Positions 6,534-13,382 of a DNA stretch of 14,930 nucleotides are shown here, in pieces. The notes under the pieces are model-generated. The model was not told the origin of the DNA, searched no databases, and saw nothing but the letters and a program-made list of their open reading frames with translations. Within the stretch, counting starts at the first letter, position 1, and each line of letters opens with the position of its first letter. Source of the stretch: CAYRSS01 sp964426945 (GTDB taxonomy: Bacteria > Planctomycetota > Phycisphaerae > UBA1845); assembly GCA_964426945.1 (NCBI GenBank), contig CAYRSS010000077.1, forward strand, positions 1 to 14,930, in the 5' to 3' direction. The position numbers and the translations under genes are program-made.

Positions 6534-7291
6534 CAGCCGCTTACCACGCCGCCGAAGCGGCGCTGCCGGCCGAGGTAGTCGCGGATGGCGGCGTCGAGGT
6601 CGGCCTCGGCGAAGTCGGGCCAGAAGCGCTCGGTGACGTGGATCTCGGCGTAGCTGATCTGCCAGAGCAGGAAGTTGCTCACGCGTCGTTCGTTGGCCGT
6701 GCGGATGAGCAGGTCCGGATCGGGGAGCCCCGCGGTGTACAGGTGACGCGTGAACAGCGCCTCGTCGATATCGGCTGCGCGGACGCGGCCCTCGGCGGCG
6801 GCGGCGGCGATTGCGCGAACGGCGTCGAGAATCTCTTCGCGGGCGCCGTAGTTGAGCGCCAGGCAGAGCCGCAGCCCGTCGTTGCCCGCACTCATCGCGA
6901 CCGTCCGGTCCATCTCGTCGAGCACCGAGGCGGGAAGCCCCTCGCGCCGGCCGACGTGCAGAAACCGCACATCGTTGCTCATGATCGTCTCGCGCTCGGC
7001 CACGAGATACTGGGCGTAGAGCCCCATGAGAAACTCGACCTCCTCGCGCGGCCGCTTCCAGTTTTCGGTGCTGAAGCTGTAGAGCGTGAGCGCTTCGATG
7101 CCGAGGCGGGCGCAGTGGGTGACGATGCGGCGGACGGTCTTGGCACCCTCCTCGTGTCCGGCCACGCGCGGCAGGCCGCGCTGGTTCGCCCAGCGGCCGT
7201 TGCCATCCATGATGACGGCAATATGCCGCGGCAGGCGTTCGCGGGCGGCGCCGAAGCAGACGAGCGGATCGATGGGCGGGGAAGAGGGCAA
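6533..7291 (-). CDS. uppS: isoprenyl transferase (undecaprenyl diphosphate synthase)
   Basis: The enzyme condenses isopentenyl diphosphates in cis onto farnesyl diphosphate, making the C55 lipid carrier used for cell-wall and polysaccharide export at the inner membrane. The 252-residue product has the usual length and all family regions: HIAVIMDGNGRWA (23-35, with Asp29 the expected Mg-binding catalytic residue), GH at 45-46, LYSFSTENWKRP (70-81), LNYGAR, DLLIRTANERRVSNFLLWQ (193-211), and the tail WPDF with RRFGG. Arg197, Arg203 and Ser205, expected to bind IPP, are kept, although the usual Gly/Ser-Gly after RT is Ala-Asn. The only in-frame start before the first motif is TTG at 7291, with no Shine-Dalgarno and a stop codon nine codons upstream, so the exact start is uncertain. 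It lies 164 nt downstream of purA on the same strand. Confidence 0.95.
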   Translation of the reverse strand: MPSSPPIDPLVCFGAARERLPRHIAVIMDGNGRWANQRGLPRVAGHEEGAKTVRRIVTHCARLGIEALTLYSFSTENWKRPREEVEFLMGLYAQYLVAERETIMSNDVRFLHVGRREGLPASVLDEMDRTVAMSAGNDGLRLCLALNYGAREEILDAVRAIAAAAAEGRVRAADIDEALFTRHLYTAGLPDPDLLIRTANERRVSNFLLWQISYAEIHVTERFWPDFAEADLDAAIRDYLGRQRRFGGVVSG

Positions 7292-7297
7292 GGGGTG

Positions 7298-7321
7298 ATT
7301 ACGAATTACGAGTTACGAATT
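7298..7321. repeat. 7-bp-period repeat just upstream of uppS
   Basis: attacga (7298-7304), attacga (7305-7311) and gttacga (7312-7318) are followed by a partial fourth unit (att). The run is AT-rich in an otherwise GC-rich region and begins 7 nt before the TTG start of uppS. It supplies the stop codon that closes the frame upstream of uppS. Confidence 0.7.
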
Positions 7322-7383
7322 GGCGGTTGCCAATGACCAATTGTCAGTGAAGACCGCCGTGCTCAGCGTGGGCGAGCCGAGAT

Positions 7384-7404
7384 GCCCGGCGTCCGCATCC
7401 GGGC
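7384..7404 (-). terminator. weak hairpin downstream of purA
   Basis: gcccgg (7384-7389) pairs with ccgggc (7399-7404) around a 9-nt loop, about 50 nt past the purA stop on the purA strand. The stem is short and no T-tract follows, so termination here is uncertain. Readthrough into uppS is possible. Confidence 0.25.
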
Positions 7405-7425
7405 CTATCCACCTGTCGGCGCCCT

Positions 7426-7481
7426 CGTGTTTCCTTGTTTCCACGTTTCCGCGTTTCAGCGTTTCCGCGTTTCCACGTTCC
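7426..7481 (-). repeat. 8-bp-period tandem array running through the purA stop codon
   Basis: Seven octamers in perfect register read on the purA strand as ggaacgtg, gaaacgcg, gaaacgct, gaaacgcg, gaaacgtg, gaaacaag and gaaacacg. The first three units (7458-7481) lie inside the purA reading frame and encode its last residues, and the stop TGA is formed at the junction of units three and four. This is the best-conserved of the three arrays. Confidence 0.92.
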
Positions 7482-8775
7482 GCACGATCGTCTGCGTTCG
7501 CTCGGGGCCGACGCTGAGGATGCCCACGGGGGCGCCGGTCAGTTGTTCGATCCGGTGCACGTACGCCCGGGCCTCCGCGGGGAGATCTTCGAAGCGGCGG
7601 GCGGATCGCAGGTCGCCGCTCCAGCCGGGCACGTAGTCGATCACCGGACGGGCCCGCTCGAGCACCCGCGCGTCGGCGGGCATCTCCTCGCACCGCTTCC
7701 CGTCTACTTCATACGCCACACAGACGCCGACGCGCTCGAAACCGCTGAGCGTGTCGAGGTGCATCAGCGCGATCTCCGTGCACCCCGACAGCGCCACGCC
7801 GTAGCGGCCGGACACGGCGTCGAACCAGCCGCACCGCCGCGGCCGGCCGGTGGTGGTGCCGAACTCGTTGCCCTGCACGCGGATGCGGTCGCCGGTGGCA
7901 TCGGTCAGTTCGCTGACGAACGGACCGGAGCCGACGCGCGTGGCATACGCCTTGATAGCCCCGATGAACCGCCGCACGCTCGTCGCGGGCACGCCCCCTC
8001 CGGCGGCCAGCCCATGCGGGCCGGTGCTGCTGGACGTGACGAAGGGGTAGGTTCCGTGATCGACATCGAGCAGCAGCCCGTTGGCTCCCTCGAACAGCAC
8101 CTTGCGTCCCTCCGCCATCGCCCGGCCGAGCAGGGCCGACGTATCGACGATCAAGGGCGCAAGACGCTCGCGGGCGGTGCGCAGGTCGGCCAGGACGTCG
8201 TCGACGCGGATCGAGCCATCGCCGCCGTAGAGCACCTGGAACATGGCCGCGCGCGTCGCGACGATCTTTCCTACGCGATCCTCCAGCCCCGGTTCGCCGA
8301 CGAGGTCCGCAAACCGCACGGCGGAGCTGCGGCGCATCTTGTCGGCGTAGCAGGGGCCGATGCCGCGGGCGGTGGTGCCGATCTTTCCGCCGCCGGCGGC
8401 CTGCTCGCTGAGCTGATCCTCGAGCTTGTGGTACGCCAGCACGAGATGGGCCCGGCTGGAGATCCGCAGCCGCGAGGCGGCATCCACCCCGCGAGCGGCG
8501 AGGCCGTCGAGTTCGGCGAGGAGTGAAATCGGGTCCACCACGACGCCGGGGCCGATGACCGCGGTCATCCTCTCGTGGAGCACGCCGGCGGGCAGGAGGT
8601 GGAGGGCGAACTTGTCCCCCCCGACCCAGACGGTGTGGCCCGCGTTGGCCCCGCCGTTGAAGCGGACGACGACGTCGAAGTCGGGACAGAGCAGATCAAC
8701 GATCTTGCCCTTGCCCTCGTCCCCCCAGCCAAGTCCGAAAACGCAGGCGTGCTGCCCGGTAGGGGCTGACCCCAT
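7456..8775 (-). CDS. purA: adenylosuccinate synthetase
   Basis: The enzyme joins IMP and aspartate using GTP to form adenylosuccinate, the first committed step to AMP, in the cytoplasm. The 439-residue product is near the usual length of about 430. Visible motifs are GLGWGDEGKGK (14-24, phosphate loop with catalytic Asp19), GGANAGHT (41-48, catalytic His47), GTTARGIGP (133-141), EGANGLLLDVDHGTYPFVTS (229-248), TTTGRPRRCGW (307-317), and GILSVGPERTQTI near the end. ATG at 8773-8775 is preceded by GGGAG (8783-8787 on the opposite strand) with 7-nt spacing. The last seven or eight residues, ending NVETRKR, are encoded by an octamer repeat array, so the C-terminus is probably a recent or variable extension. 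The gene is divergent from glnA and upstream of uppS. Confidence 0.97.
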   Translation of the reverse strand: MGSAPTGQHACVFGLGWGDEGKGKIVDLLCPDFDVVVRFNGGANAGHTVWVGGDKFALHLLPAGVLHERMTAVIGPGVVVDPISLLAELDGLAARGVDAASRLRISSRAHLVLAYHKLEDQLSEQAAGGGKIGTTARGIGPCYADKMRRSSAVRFADLVGEPGLEDRVGKIVATRAAMFQVLYGGDGSIRVDDVLADLRTARERLAPLIVDTSALLGRAMAEGRKVLFEGANGLLLDVDHGTYPFVTSSSTGPHGLAAGGGVPATSVRRFIGAIKAYATRVGSGPFVSELTDATGDRIRVQGNEFGTTTGRPRRCGWFDAVSGRYGVALSGCTEIALMHLDTLSGFERVGVCVAYEVDGKRCEEMPADARVLERARPVIDYVPGWSGDLRSARRFEDLPAEARAYVHRIEQLTGAPVGILSVGPERTQTIVRNVETRKR

Positions 8776-8832
8776 CGCGGTTCTCCCGAGGTGGACCTGG
8801 TTCAGCGCGGGGCCATCCGATCTTGCGGGAAA

Positions 8833-8852
8833 CCCGGGCCCGCCGGCCCGGG
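8833..8852 (-). repeat. 8-bp-stem hairpin in the purA leader
   Basis: cccgggcc (8833-8840) pairs perfectly with ggcccggg (8845-8852) around a 4-nt loop, 58 nt upstream of the purA start codon. On the purA strand the stem is followed by tttcccg. It could affect leader folding or be incidental in GC-rich DNA. No known riboswitch fold was recognised. Confidence 0.5.
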
Positions 8853-8874
8853 GGGCGTTCCGCCGAAGCCGAGA

Positions 8875-8903
8875 ACCGTACCTTGGGGGGCTGGGGGTGT
8901 CAA
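8875..8903 (-). promoter_or_regulatory. candidate purA promoter
   Basis: On the purA strand a perfect TTGACA (8903 to 8898) is followed after 17 nt by TACGGT (8880 to 8875), which matches only three of six positions of a -10 box. The predicted leader of roughly 90-95 nt contains the GC hairpin. The strong -35 and correct spacing support it; the -10 is weak. Confidence 0.4.
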
Positions 8904-8969
8904 CCGCGGCCCAAAAGGCTAGTTGGATGCCGAGCTAGACTTACGGTAAACGCAATTATGCTTGCCGAC

Positions 8970-8998
8970 TTGCAATTTATCGAAATGGAACTTATGCT
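8970..8998 (+). promoter_or_regulatory. candidate glnA promoter in AT-rich island
   Basis: TTGCAA (8970-8975) and TATGCT (8993-8998) each match the sigma-70-type consensus at four of six positions and are separated by exactly 17 nt. They lie in the only distinctly AT-rich stretch of the window (about 8930-9005), roughly 85 nt before the glnA start. The octamer ttatgctt occurs twice, at 8956-8963 and 8992-8999. No sigma-54 type -24/-12 element was found. Confidence 0.45.
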
Positions 8999-9081
8999 TA
9001 GGCTAAAGCCGCCGCCCGGATCGGCCGATAGCCCGTCGGATGCGGACCGTCGAACTGATCCACCCAGAGGATACACCGAAC

Positions 9082-10524
9082 ATGGAAGCCCCGACCCTGC
9101 GGAACTTTCTCGAAATCCCCTATGACCAGCTCGAAGAGATGAACCTCGAGTCCAAGCACATGCGGGCCGAGCGCGTGGATCCGGGGCGGGTCGAGGAGCA
9201 GCGGCGCAAGTACCTCACCGACGAGAAGCGCATCAAGGCCGTTACGGTCTGCTTCTCAGACCTCGAAGGCCGCTTCCACATGCTGGACTACGACAAGAAG
9301 TACCTGCTCAAGCACGCCGACGCCCTGACCTTCGACGGCTCGTCGATCCGCGGCTTTTCGGAGATCAGCGAGTCGGACCTGAAGCTCGGCATCGACTGGC
9401 CGGCGTTCTACTGGCTGCCCAGCGACGTCTTCGGACCGGGCAAGATCCTGGTCTTCGGCGAAGTCATGGGGCAGAAGGGCGATCCATACGCGGCGGACTT
9501 CCGCTCGCGCCTGCGCCTGCACACCGAGCAGCTGCACAAGAAGGAAGGGCTGACCTTCAACACGGCCACCGAGATCGAAGGCTTCCTCTTCAAGGGCACC
9601 GACGCCGAGCGGGCCTACCACGAGAGCGGGCGCTTCGAGTTCATCTCCACCGGCGGCTACTACCACTCGCTGCCGCAGGATCCGCTGCGCCAGTTCATCG
9701 ACCGCTCGGCCGAGGCCCAGCGGGCCCTGGGCCTCTCCAACGAGAAGGACCACCCCGAGGTCGCGCCGTCCCAGTTCGAGATGAACTTCGAATACTCCGA
9801 GGCGCTGATCACCGCCGACCAGATCCAGCTCTACAAGCTGATCTGCCGCCAGATCGCGCGCAGCATGGGCATGACCGCCAGCTTCCTGCCCAAGCCGGTC
9901 GCGGGCATCAACGGCAGCGGCATGCACTCGAACCTGTCGCTCTCGAAGAACGGCAAGAACCTGTTCTATGACAAGAACGGCGAGGAGGGTCTGTCGAAGT
10001 ACGGCTGGGAGTTTGTCGACCGCGTGCTGAACAACGCCACCGACATCTGCCTCGTGCTGAACGCCAGCGTCAACGCCTATCGCCGCCTTGACCCCAACTT
10101 CGAGGCGCCGAACCAGATCAAGGCGTCGGCCACGAACCGCGCGGCGATGGTCCGGATTCCGCTGGGCAACGAGCGCTCGGCCCGCATCGAAGTCCGCTCG
10201 ATCGGACCCGACGCCAATCCGTACCTGCTGTTCTACACGCTGTTGCGCACCGGCCTGGAGGGCCCCGCGACCGATCCGTCCGACGCCGAGGGCAAGCGCC
10301 CGCGCACACGGTTCCTGCCGGGCAACATCTACGACGCGATGCGCGGCTTCAAGGCCAGCGGCTTCACCACCGCCGTCCTCGGCGAGGACTGCGTCAACAA
10401 GTACGTCGACCTCAAGCAGCGCAGCGCCGACCGCTGCCCGAAGGAAGTGGGCACGCTGGTCAAGCGCGAGGAAGTCATGTTCCACCACGAGGTGACCAAC
10501 CAGCTCCTGTGGAGCAAGTTCTAG
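9082..10524 (+). CDS. glnA: glutamine synthetase, type I family
   Basis: The enzyme makes glutamine from glutamate, ammonia and ATP in the cytoplasm, the entry point for nitrogen. ATG 9082 is chosen over ATG 9040 because AGAGGA (9066-9071) precedes it; the product is then 480 residues. Motifs in order: FDGSSIRGFSEISESDL (about 84), TEIEGFLF with metal-binding glutamates, DHPEVAPSQFEMNFEY (about 222), NGSGMHSNLSL (about 276), NRAAMVRIP (about 352) and EVRSIGPDANPYL (about 370). The C-terminal 60 residues, ending FHHEVTNQLLWSKF, differ from the enterobacterial form. NIYD is present where NLYDLPPEE carries the adenylylated Tyr, but LPPEE is missing, so control by adenylylation is doubtful (inference). 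It is flanked by a divergent promoter region and a strong terminator, so it is probably transcribed alone. Confidence 0.95.
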   Translation: MEAPTLRNFLEIPYDQLEEMNLESKHMRAERVDPGRVEEQRRKYLTDEKRIKAVTVCFSDLEGRFHMLDYDKKYLLKHADALTFDGSSIRGFSEISESDLKLGIDWPAFYWLPSDVFGPGKILVFGEVMGQKGDPYAADFRSRLRLHTEQLHKKEGLTFNTATEIEGFLFKGTDAERAYHESGRFEFISTGGYYHSLPQDPLRQFIDRSAEAQRALGLSNEKDHPEVAPSQFEMNFEYSEALITADQIQLYKLICRQIARSMGMTASFLPKPVAGINGSGMHSNLSLSKNGKNLFYDKNGEEGLSKYGWEFVDRVLNNATDICLVLNASVNAYRRLDPNFEAPNQIKASATNRAAMVRIPLGNERSARIEVRSIGPDANPYLLFYTLLRTGLEGPATDPSDAEGKRPRTRFLPGNIYDAMRGFKASGFTTAVLGEDCVNKYVDLKQRSADRCPKEVGTLVKREEVMFHHEVTNQLLWSKF

Positions 10525-10604
10525 GCCCAAGGCGACGGGGCGACGGGTGGAGCGCCGACTCAACTTGCCGGCGAGCCCGGCTGGCTGAAACTTGAACGAC
10601 ACCG

Positions 10605-10647
10605 CGGCCCGCCGGACGAGCCTTCGTCCGGCGGGCCGTGTTCTTTC
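10605..10647 (+). terminator. intrinsic terminator of glnA
   Basis: A perfect 15-bp stem (10605-10619 with 10624-10638) has a 4-nt loop and is extended by a G-T wobble. It is followed by a T-rich tail, tgttcttt. It lies about 80 nt after the glnA stop and before the next gene on the same strand. This is the strongest terminator in the window. Confidence 0.85.
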
Positions 10648-10695
10648 CCTGGTTCGCTGTTGGCAGCGGCCGCGGGCGGCGGTACACCCCTCGGC

Positions 10696-12576
10696 ATGGA
10701 GCCAGCCCCGGCGGCATCAGTGCCTCCTCAACCGGACACGGCGCGATCGGGCGCGGCAGCCGCCGTGCTGGGCGCCGTGGGGCTCCCGCTGGCGGCTCTG
10801 GCGATCGCCGCGCTGCGCGGACTCCAGTTCGACATCGTCAACTACCGCGTCATCCGCGCGGAAGCGGCCGGCTACCTGCCGCCGACGCTGTTCGCCGGGC
10901 TGATCCTCGTCGCCATCACCACGCGTGCCCTGCTGGCCGGCCGCGCCACGGGCGACACGGCGTCGCTCCGACGCGCCCTCGCCGCCCTTGCGCCGCTGAC
11001 ACTGGCCGCGCCGCTCGCCCTCTACCTGCCGGCCTCCAGCGGCACGCCGCCCTTCGTGCTGATCCACCTGCTGATTCTCGGCACGGCCTGGGCGGCGTAT
11101 CGATCCGCCGCGCTTGGCGACGGCGTCCCGGTCAGCGGCGACATCCTCACCCCGGCACGCGTGACAGCGATACTCGCGGTGCTGATCGTCGGGCTCACCT
11201 GGATCCACACGCGGACGCAACTCAACTTCTTCGAGCACTTGTCGCTCGGCCACGCCGACTTCGGTCACCACGCCGAGGAGTTGAAAAACGCCATGCTCGG
11301 ACGCGGGCTGCGCAGCGACAGCGCCGACCATCACCGATTCGGCTGGCACTTCGGCCCCCTGCTCTACGCGTTGGTGCCGCTGTACGCGCTCTGGCCCTCG
11401 CCGGTGCTGCTCATGGTGCTCGGCGGGCTCTTCGTCCACCTGCCCGCGCTCCCCGCAGCGGGCCTCGCCCGCTGGCGAACCGGCTCCGCGGCGGTGGGCC
11501 TCATGGTCGGGCTGACCTGGCTGCTGCTCCCGAGCGTGGGGCGGATGATCTACTCCGGCACCTACGGCTTTCAGTGGGTGTACGCCGCATTGCCGCTGAT
11601 CGCCGGCGCGATCGCCCTGCACGAGGCGGGCCGCCGGCGGTGGAGCCTCGCGCTGGCCGCGCTGGCGATGCTCGTGCAGGAAACCATCGCGGCCTTCGTG
11701 TTCGGCTGGGGGGTCTATCTCTTCACTTTCACGCGGCAGCGGCGCGCAGGCGGGGTCGTGGCGCTGGCGGCGCTCGGCTATGCGGCGATATGCGCGACCT
11801 GGATCATCCCGGCGTTTGCCGAGGGAACGTACCAGCGGCTTGATCAGTTCGGCGTGCTCGGGGGAACGCTGGGCGAGCTGATCACCTCGCCCTTGCGCGA
11901 ACCCGCCGCGTTCTTCTCCCGCCTGGCGCGGCGCGAGGCGTGGCAGTTTCTGGTGGTGCTGCTCGTGCCGATGGCGCTGCTGCCGCTGCGCGGATGGCGG
12001 ATGTCGCTGGCCGCGCTGCCGACGTTGCTGCCGGTGCTGCTGCTGGAGAACGCGCAGTTCCTGAGCATCAAGTTCTGGCAGCAGGCGGGCGCGTTGCCGA
12101 TCCTCTTTCTCGCGGGTGTGGCGGCGCTGCCGCGAGGCGGAGATGGGGTCGCCCCCGGTCAGCGCGCGGGCGGCACGCGCCTCGCTGCCGCCCTGCTGGC
12201 GGCCGCGGCGATCGCTCACTTCCTGCTCGGCTTCTCACCGATCGGCAAAGGCTTCGAGATGTACGCCACGGACCGCGCGATGCAGTCGCCTGATCCGCGA
12301 TACGCGTTCGTGCAGCGCCTGCAGCGTGAGCTTGACCACGGAGGGACGGTGCTGGCAACGGAGCGGCTCGCGGTGCACTTTCTCGCCTTCGACCGCGTAT
12401 ACACCGGCAGCCGGCCGGTCGAGGCGGACTACGTCGTCATCGATCGCGCCGACGCGTGGGACGGCTCCGGTCTGGCCGCGCGGGCTGTTGCGTTCGCCGC
12501 CCACCCCGAGTACCGCCTGCGCGAGACTTTCGGCTCGATCCTCCTGTTCGAGCGCGCCGCACCGCGCGGTGACTGA
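10696..12576 (+). CDS. polytopic membrane protein, DUF2079-like
   Basis: The 626-residue product is read from ATG 10696. An in-frame TTG at 10660 would add 12 residues but sits almost in the glnA terminator. No Shine-Dalgarno sequence is obvious. About a dozen hydrophobic segments fill residues 20-520, followed by a soluble tail of about 100 residues. The best family clue is the loop FGHHAEELKNAMLGRGL followed by HHRFGWHFGPLLYALVPLYA (about 212) and WPSPVLLMVLGGLF. This resembles DUF2079, whose members carry a YD-x-G-x-F-x-Q loop and an HHFSP-x-LY-x5-PLYA motif; here the first is altered. The overall architecture recalls GT-C-fold glycosyltransferases, but no donor-binding acidic motif can be assigned. 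The substrate is unknown. It has no evident operon partner except perhaps the next small gene, 155 nt downstream. Confidence 0.75.
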   Translation: MEPAPAASVPPQPDTARSGAAAAVLGAVGLPLAALAIAALRGLQFDIVNYRVIRAEAAGYLPPTLFAGLILVAITTRALLAGRATGDTASLRRALAALAPLTLAAPLALYLPASSGTPPFVLIHLLILGTAWAAYRSAALGDGVPVSGDILTPARVTAILAVLIVGLTWIHTRTQLNFFEHLSLGHADFGHHAEELKNAMLGRGLRSDSADHHRFGWHFGPLLYALVPLYALWPSPVLLMVLGGLFVHLPALPAAGLARWRTGSAAVGLMVGLTWLLLPSVGRMIYSGTYGFQWVYAALPLIAGAIALHEAGRRRWSLALAALAMLVQETIAAFVFGWGVYLFTFTRQRRAGGVVALAALGYAAICATWIIPAFAEGTYQRLDQFGVLGGTLGELITSPLREPAAFFSRLARREAWQFLVVLLVPMALLPLRGWRMSLAALPTLLPVLLLENAQFLSIKFWQQAGALPILFLAGVAALPRGGDGVAPGQRAGGTRLAAALLAAAAIAHFLLGFSPIGKGFEMYATDRAMQSPDPRYAFVQRLQRELDHGGTVLATERLAVHFLAFDRVYTGSRPVEADYVVIDRADAWDGSGLAARAVAFAAHPEYRLRETFGSILLFERAAPRGD

Positions 12577-12731
12577 GCCCGCCACCTTCGGAAGCGTGCC
12601 GCGCCGACAGTTATCGGCCCGCGCGCTAACTCAAGACGCCTGCGCGCGAGGTCGATGCTCGTGGCGGTGGCTGCGCAGCGCATGCCGGGCCGGATGCCCG
12701 GTCGCACGGCGCGGACCGGCGGAGCACGACT

Positions 12732-13277
12732 ATGGCAGCGGCCGACACGGCGACGATCTCACAGTCCATTCACACGCTCTCCCGCGCGGCCGAGGACGCC
12801 ATCGCCCAGAGCTCACCCGTTGCGCTGGAGTCGTTCGAGCGGCAGCTCGGCGAGATCGACGCGCTGACGCGCGAGCTGCAGCAGCAGATGTGGGCCGACG
12901 CCGCCCGACGCGCCATCCAGCACCTCGAAGGCAACCAGCCGCTGACCGACGAGGACTTCGAGGTTATTCGGGTATTCATGGTCTCGGACGCCGAGAACTA
13001 CCTCTCGCGCGAGAACAACTACGACGACTGGCTCGACGAGCTTCGCCGCCTGATGCACGACCTGGCCACGGAAGCCAAGACGCTGACGCGCGAGACGATC
13101 GGCGACTACCGCGGCCTGCTCCGCGACGCGATGCGGCTCGTGCCGAGCATCCGCAACTACTACGAAGAGAAGCAGCGCCTCAGCCGCTTCGACGCCACCG
13201 TCCACACGCTCGACGCCCGGTCGCGCCGGCTCCTGGTCGACCTGCTCCGCGAGCAGATCGACAGCCCGCGGCGCTGA
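12732..13277 (+). CDS. hypothetical soluble helical protein
   Basis: I do not recognise this family. The frame encodes 181 residues from ATG 12732, with GGAG at 12721-12724 giving a well-placed ribosome-binding site. The product is highly charged, has no signal peptide or membrane segment, and looks almost entirely alpha-helical. An N-terminal amphipathic part (about 1-55) contains ELQQQMWADAARR. An acidic central stretch includes LTDEDFEVIRVFMVSDAENY (about 71-90), and a C-terminal Arg-rich helical part follows, with RLVPSIRNYYEEKQRLSRFD (about 136-155). It lies 155 nt after the DUF2079-like gene, with no clear terminator between, so co-transcription is possible. It is convergent with aceE. 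Good codon usage and a clean ribosome-binding site argue that it is real. Confidence 0.75.
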   Translation: MAAADTATISQSIHTLSRAAEDAIAQSSPVALESFERQLGEIDALTRELQQQMWADAARRAIQHLEGNQPLTDEDFEVIRVFMVSDAENYLSRENNYDDWLDELRRLMHDLATEAKTLTRETIGDYRGLLRDAMRLVPSIRNYYEEKQRLSRFDATVHTLDARSRRLLVDLLREQIDSPRR

Positions 13278-13308
13278 GCGGCCTATCGCGCACCAGCCAC
13301 AGACAAAC

Positions 13309-13348
13309 GGCCGCACGCTCCCGGCGGGAACGTGCGGCCTTTCGGTTT
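13309..13348. terminator. bidirectional terminator between convergent genes
   Basis: ggccgcacg (13309-13317) pairs perfectly with cgtgcggcc (13331-13339). Inside, tccc and ggga extend the stem around a GGC loop after one mismatch. The plus strand continues with tttcggttt, and the minus strand continues with gtttgtctg. It sits between the stop of the 181-residue gene and the stop of aceE, fitting termination in both directions. Confidence 0.75.
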
Positions 13349-13382
13349 GGGCGGGCGCGCCTTGTGCGCGGCCACGGCTGCG

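Noticed and set aside
8940..9010. Sigma-54 promoter for glnA
   Set aside because: The nearest candidate, tggaacttatgctt, has only 7 nt between GG and GC instead of 10, and no other GG-N10-GC element with the flanking consensus was seen.
9256..10602. Minus-strand open frame of 448 codons opposite glnA
   Set aside because: It is a shadow frame; it crosses the glnA stop and part of the terminator and lacks any recognisable domain.
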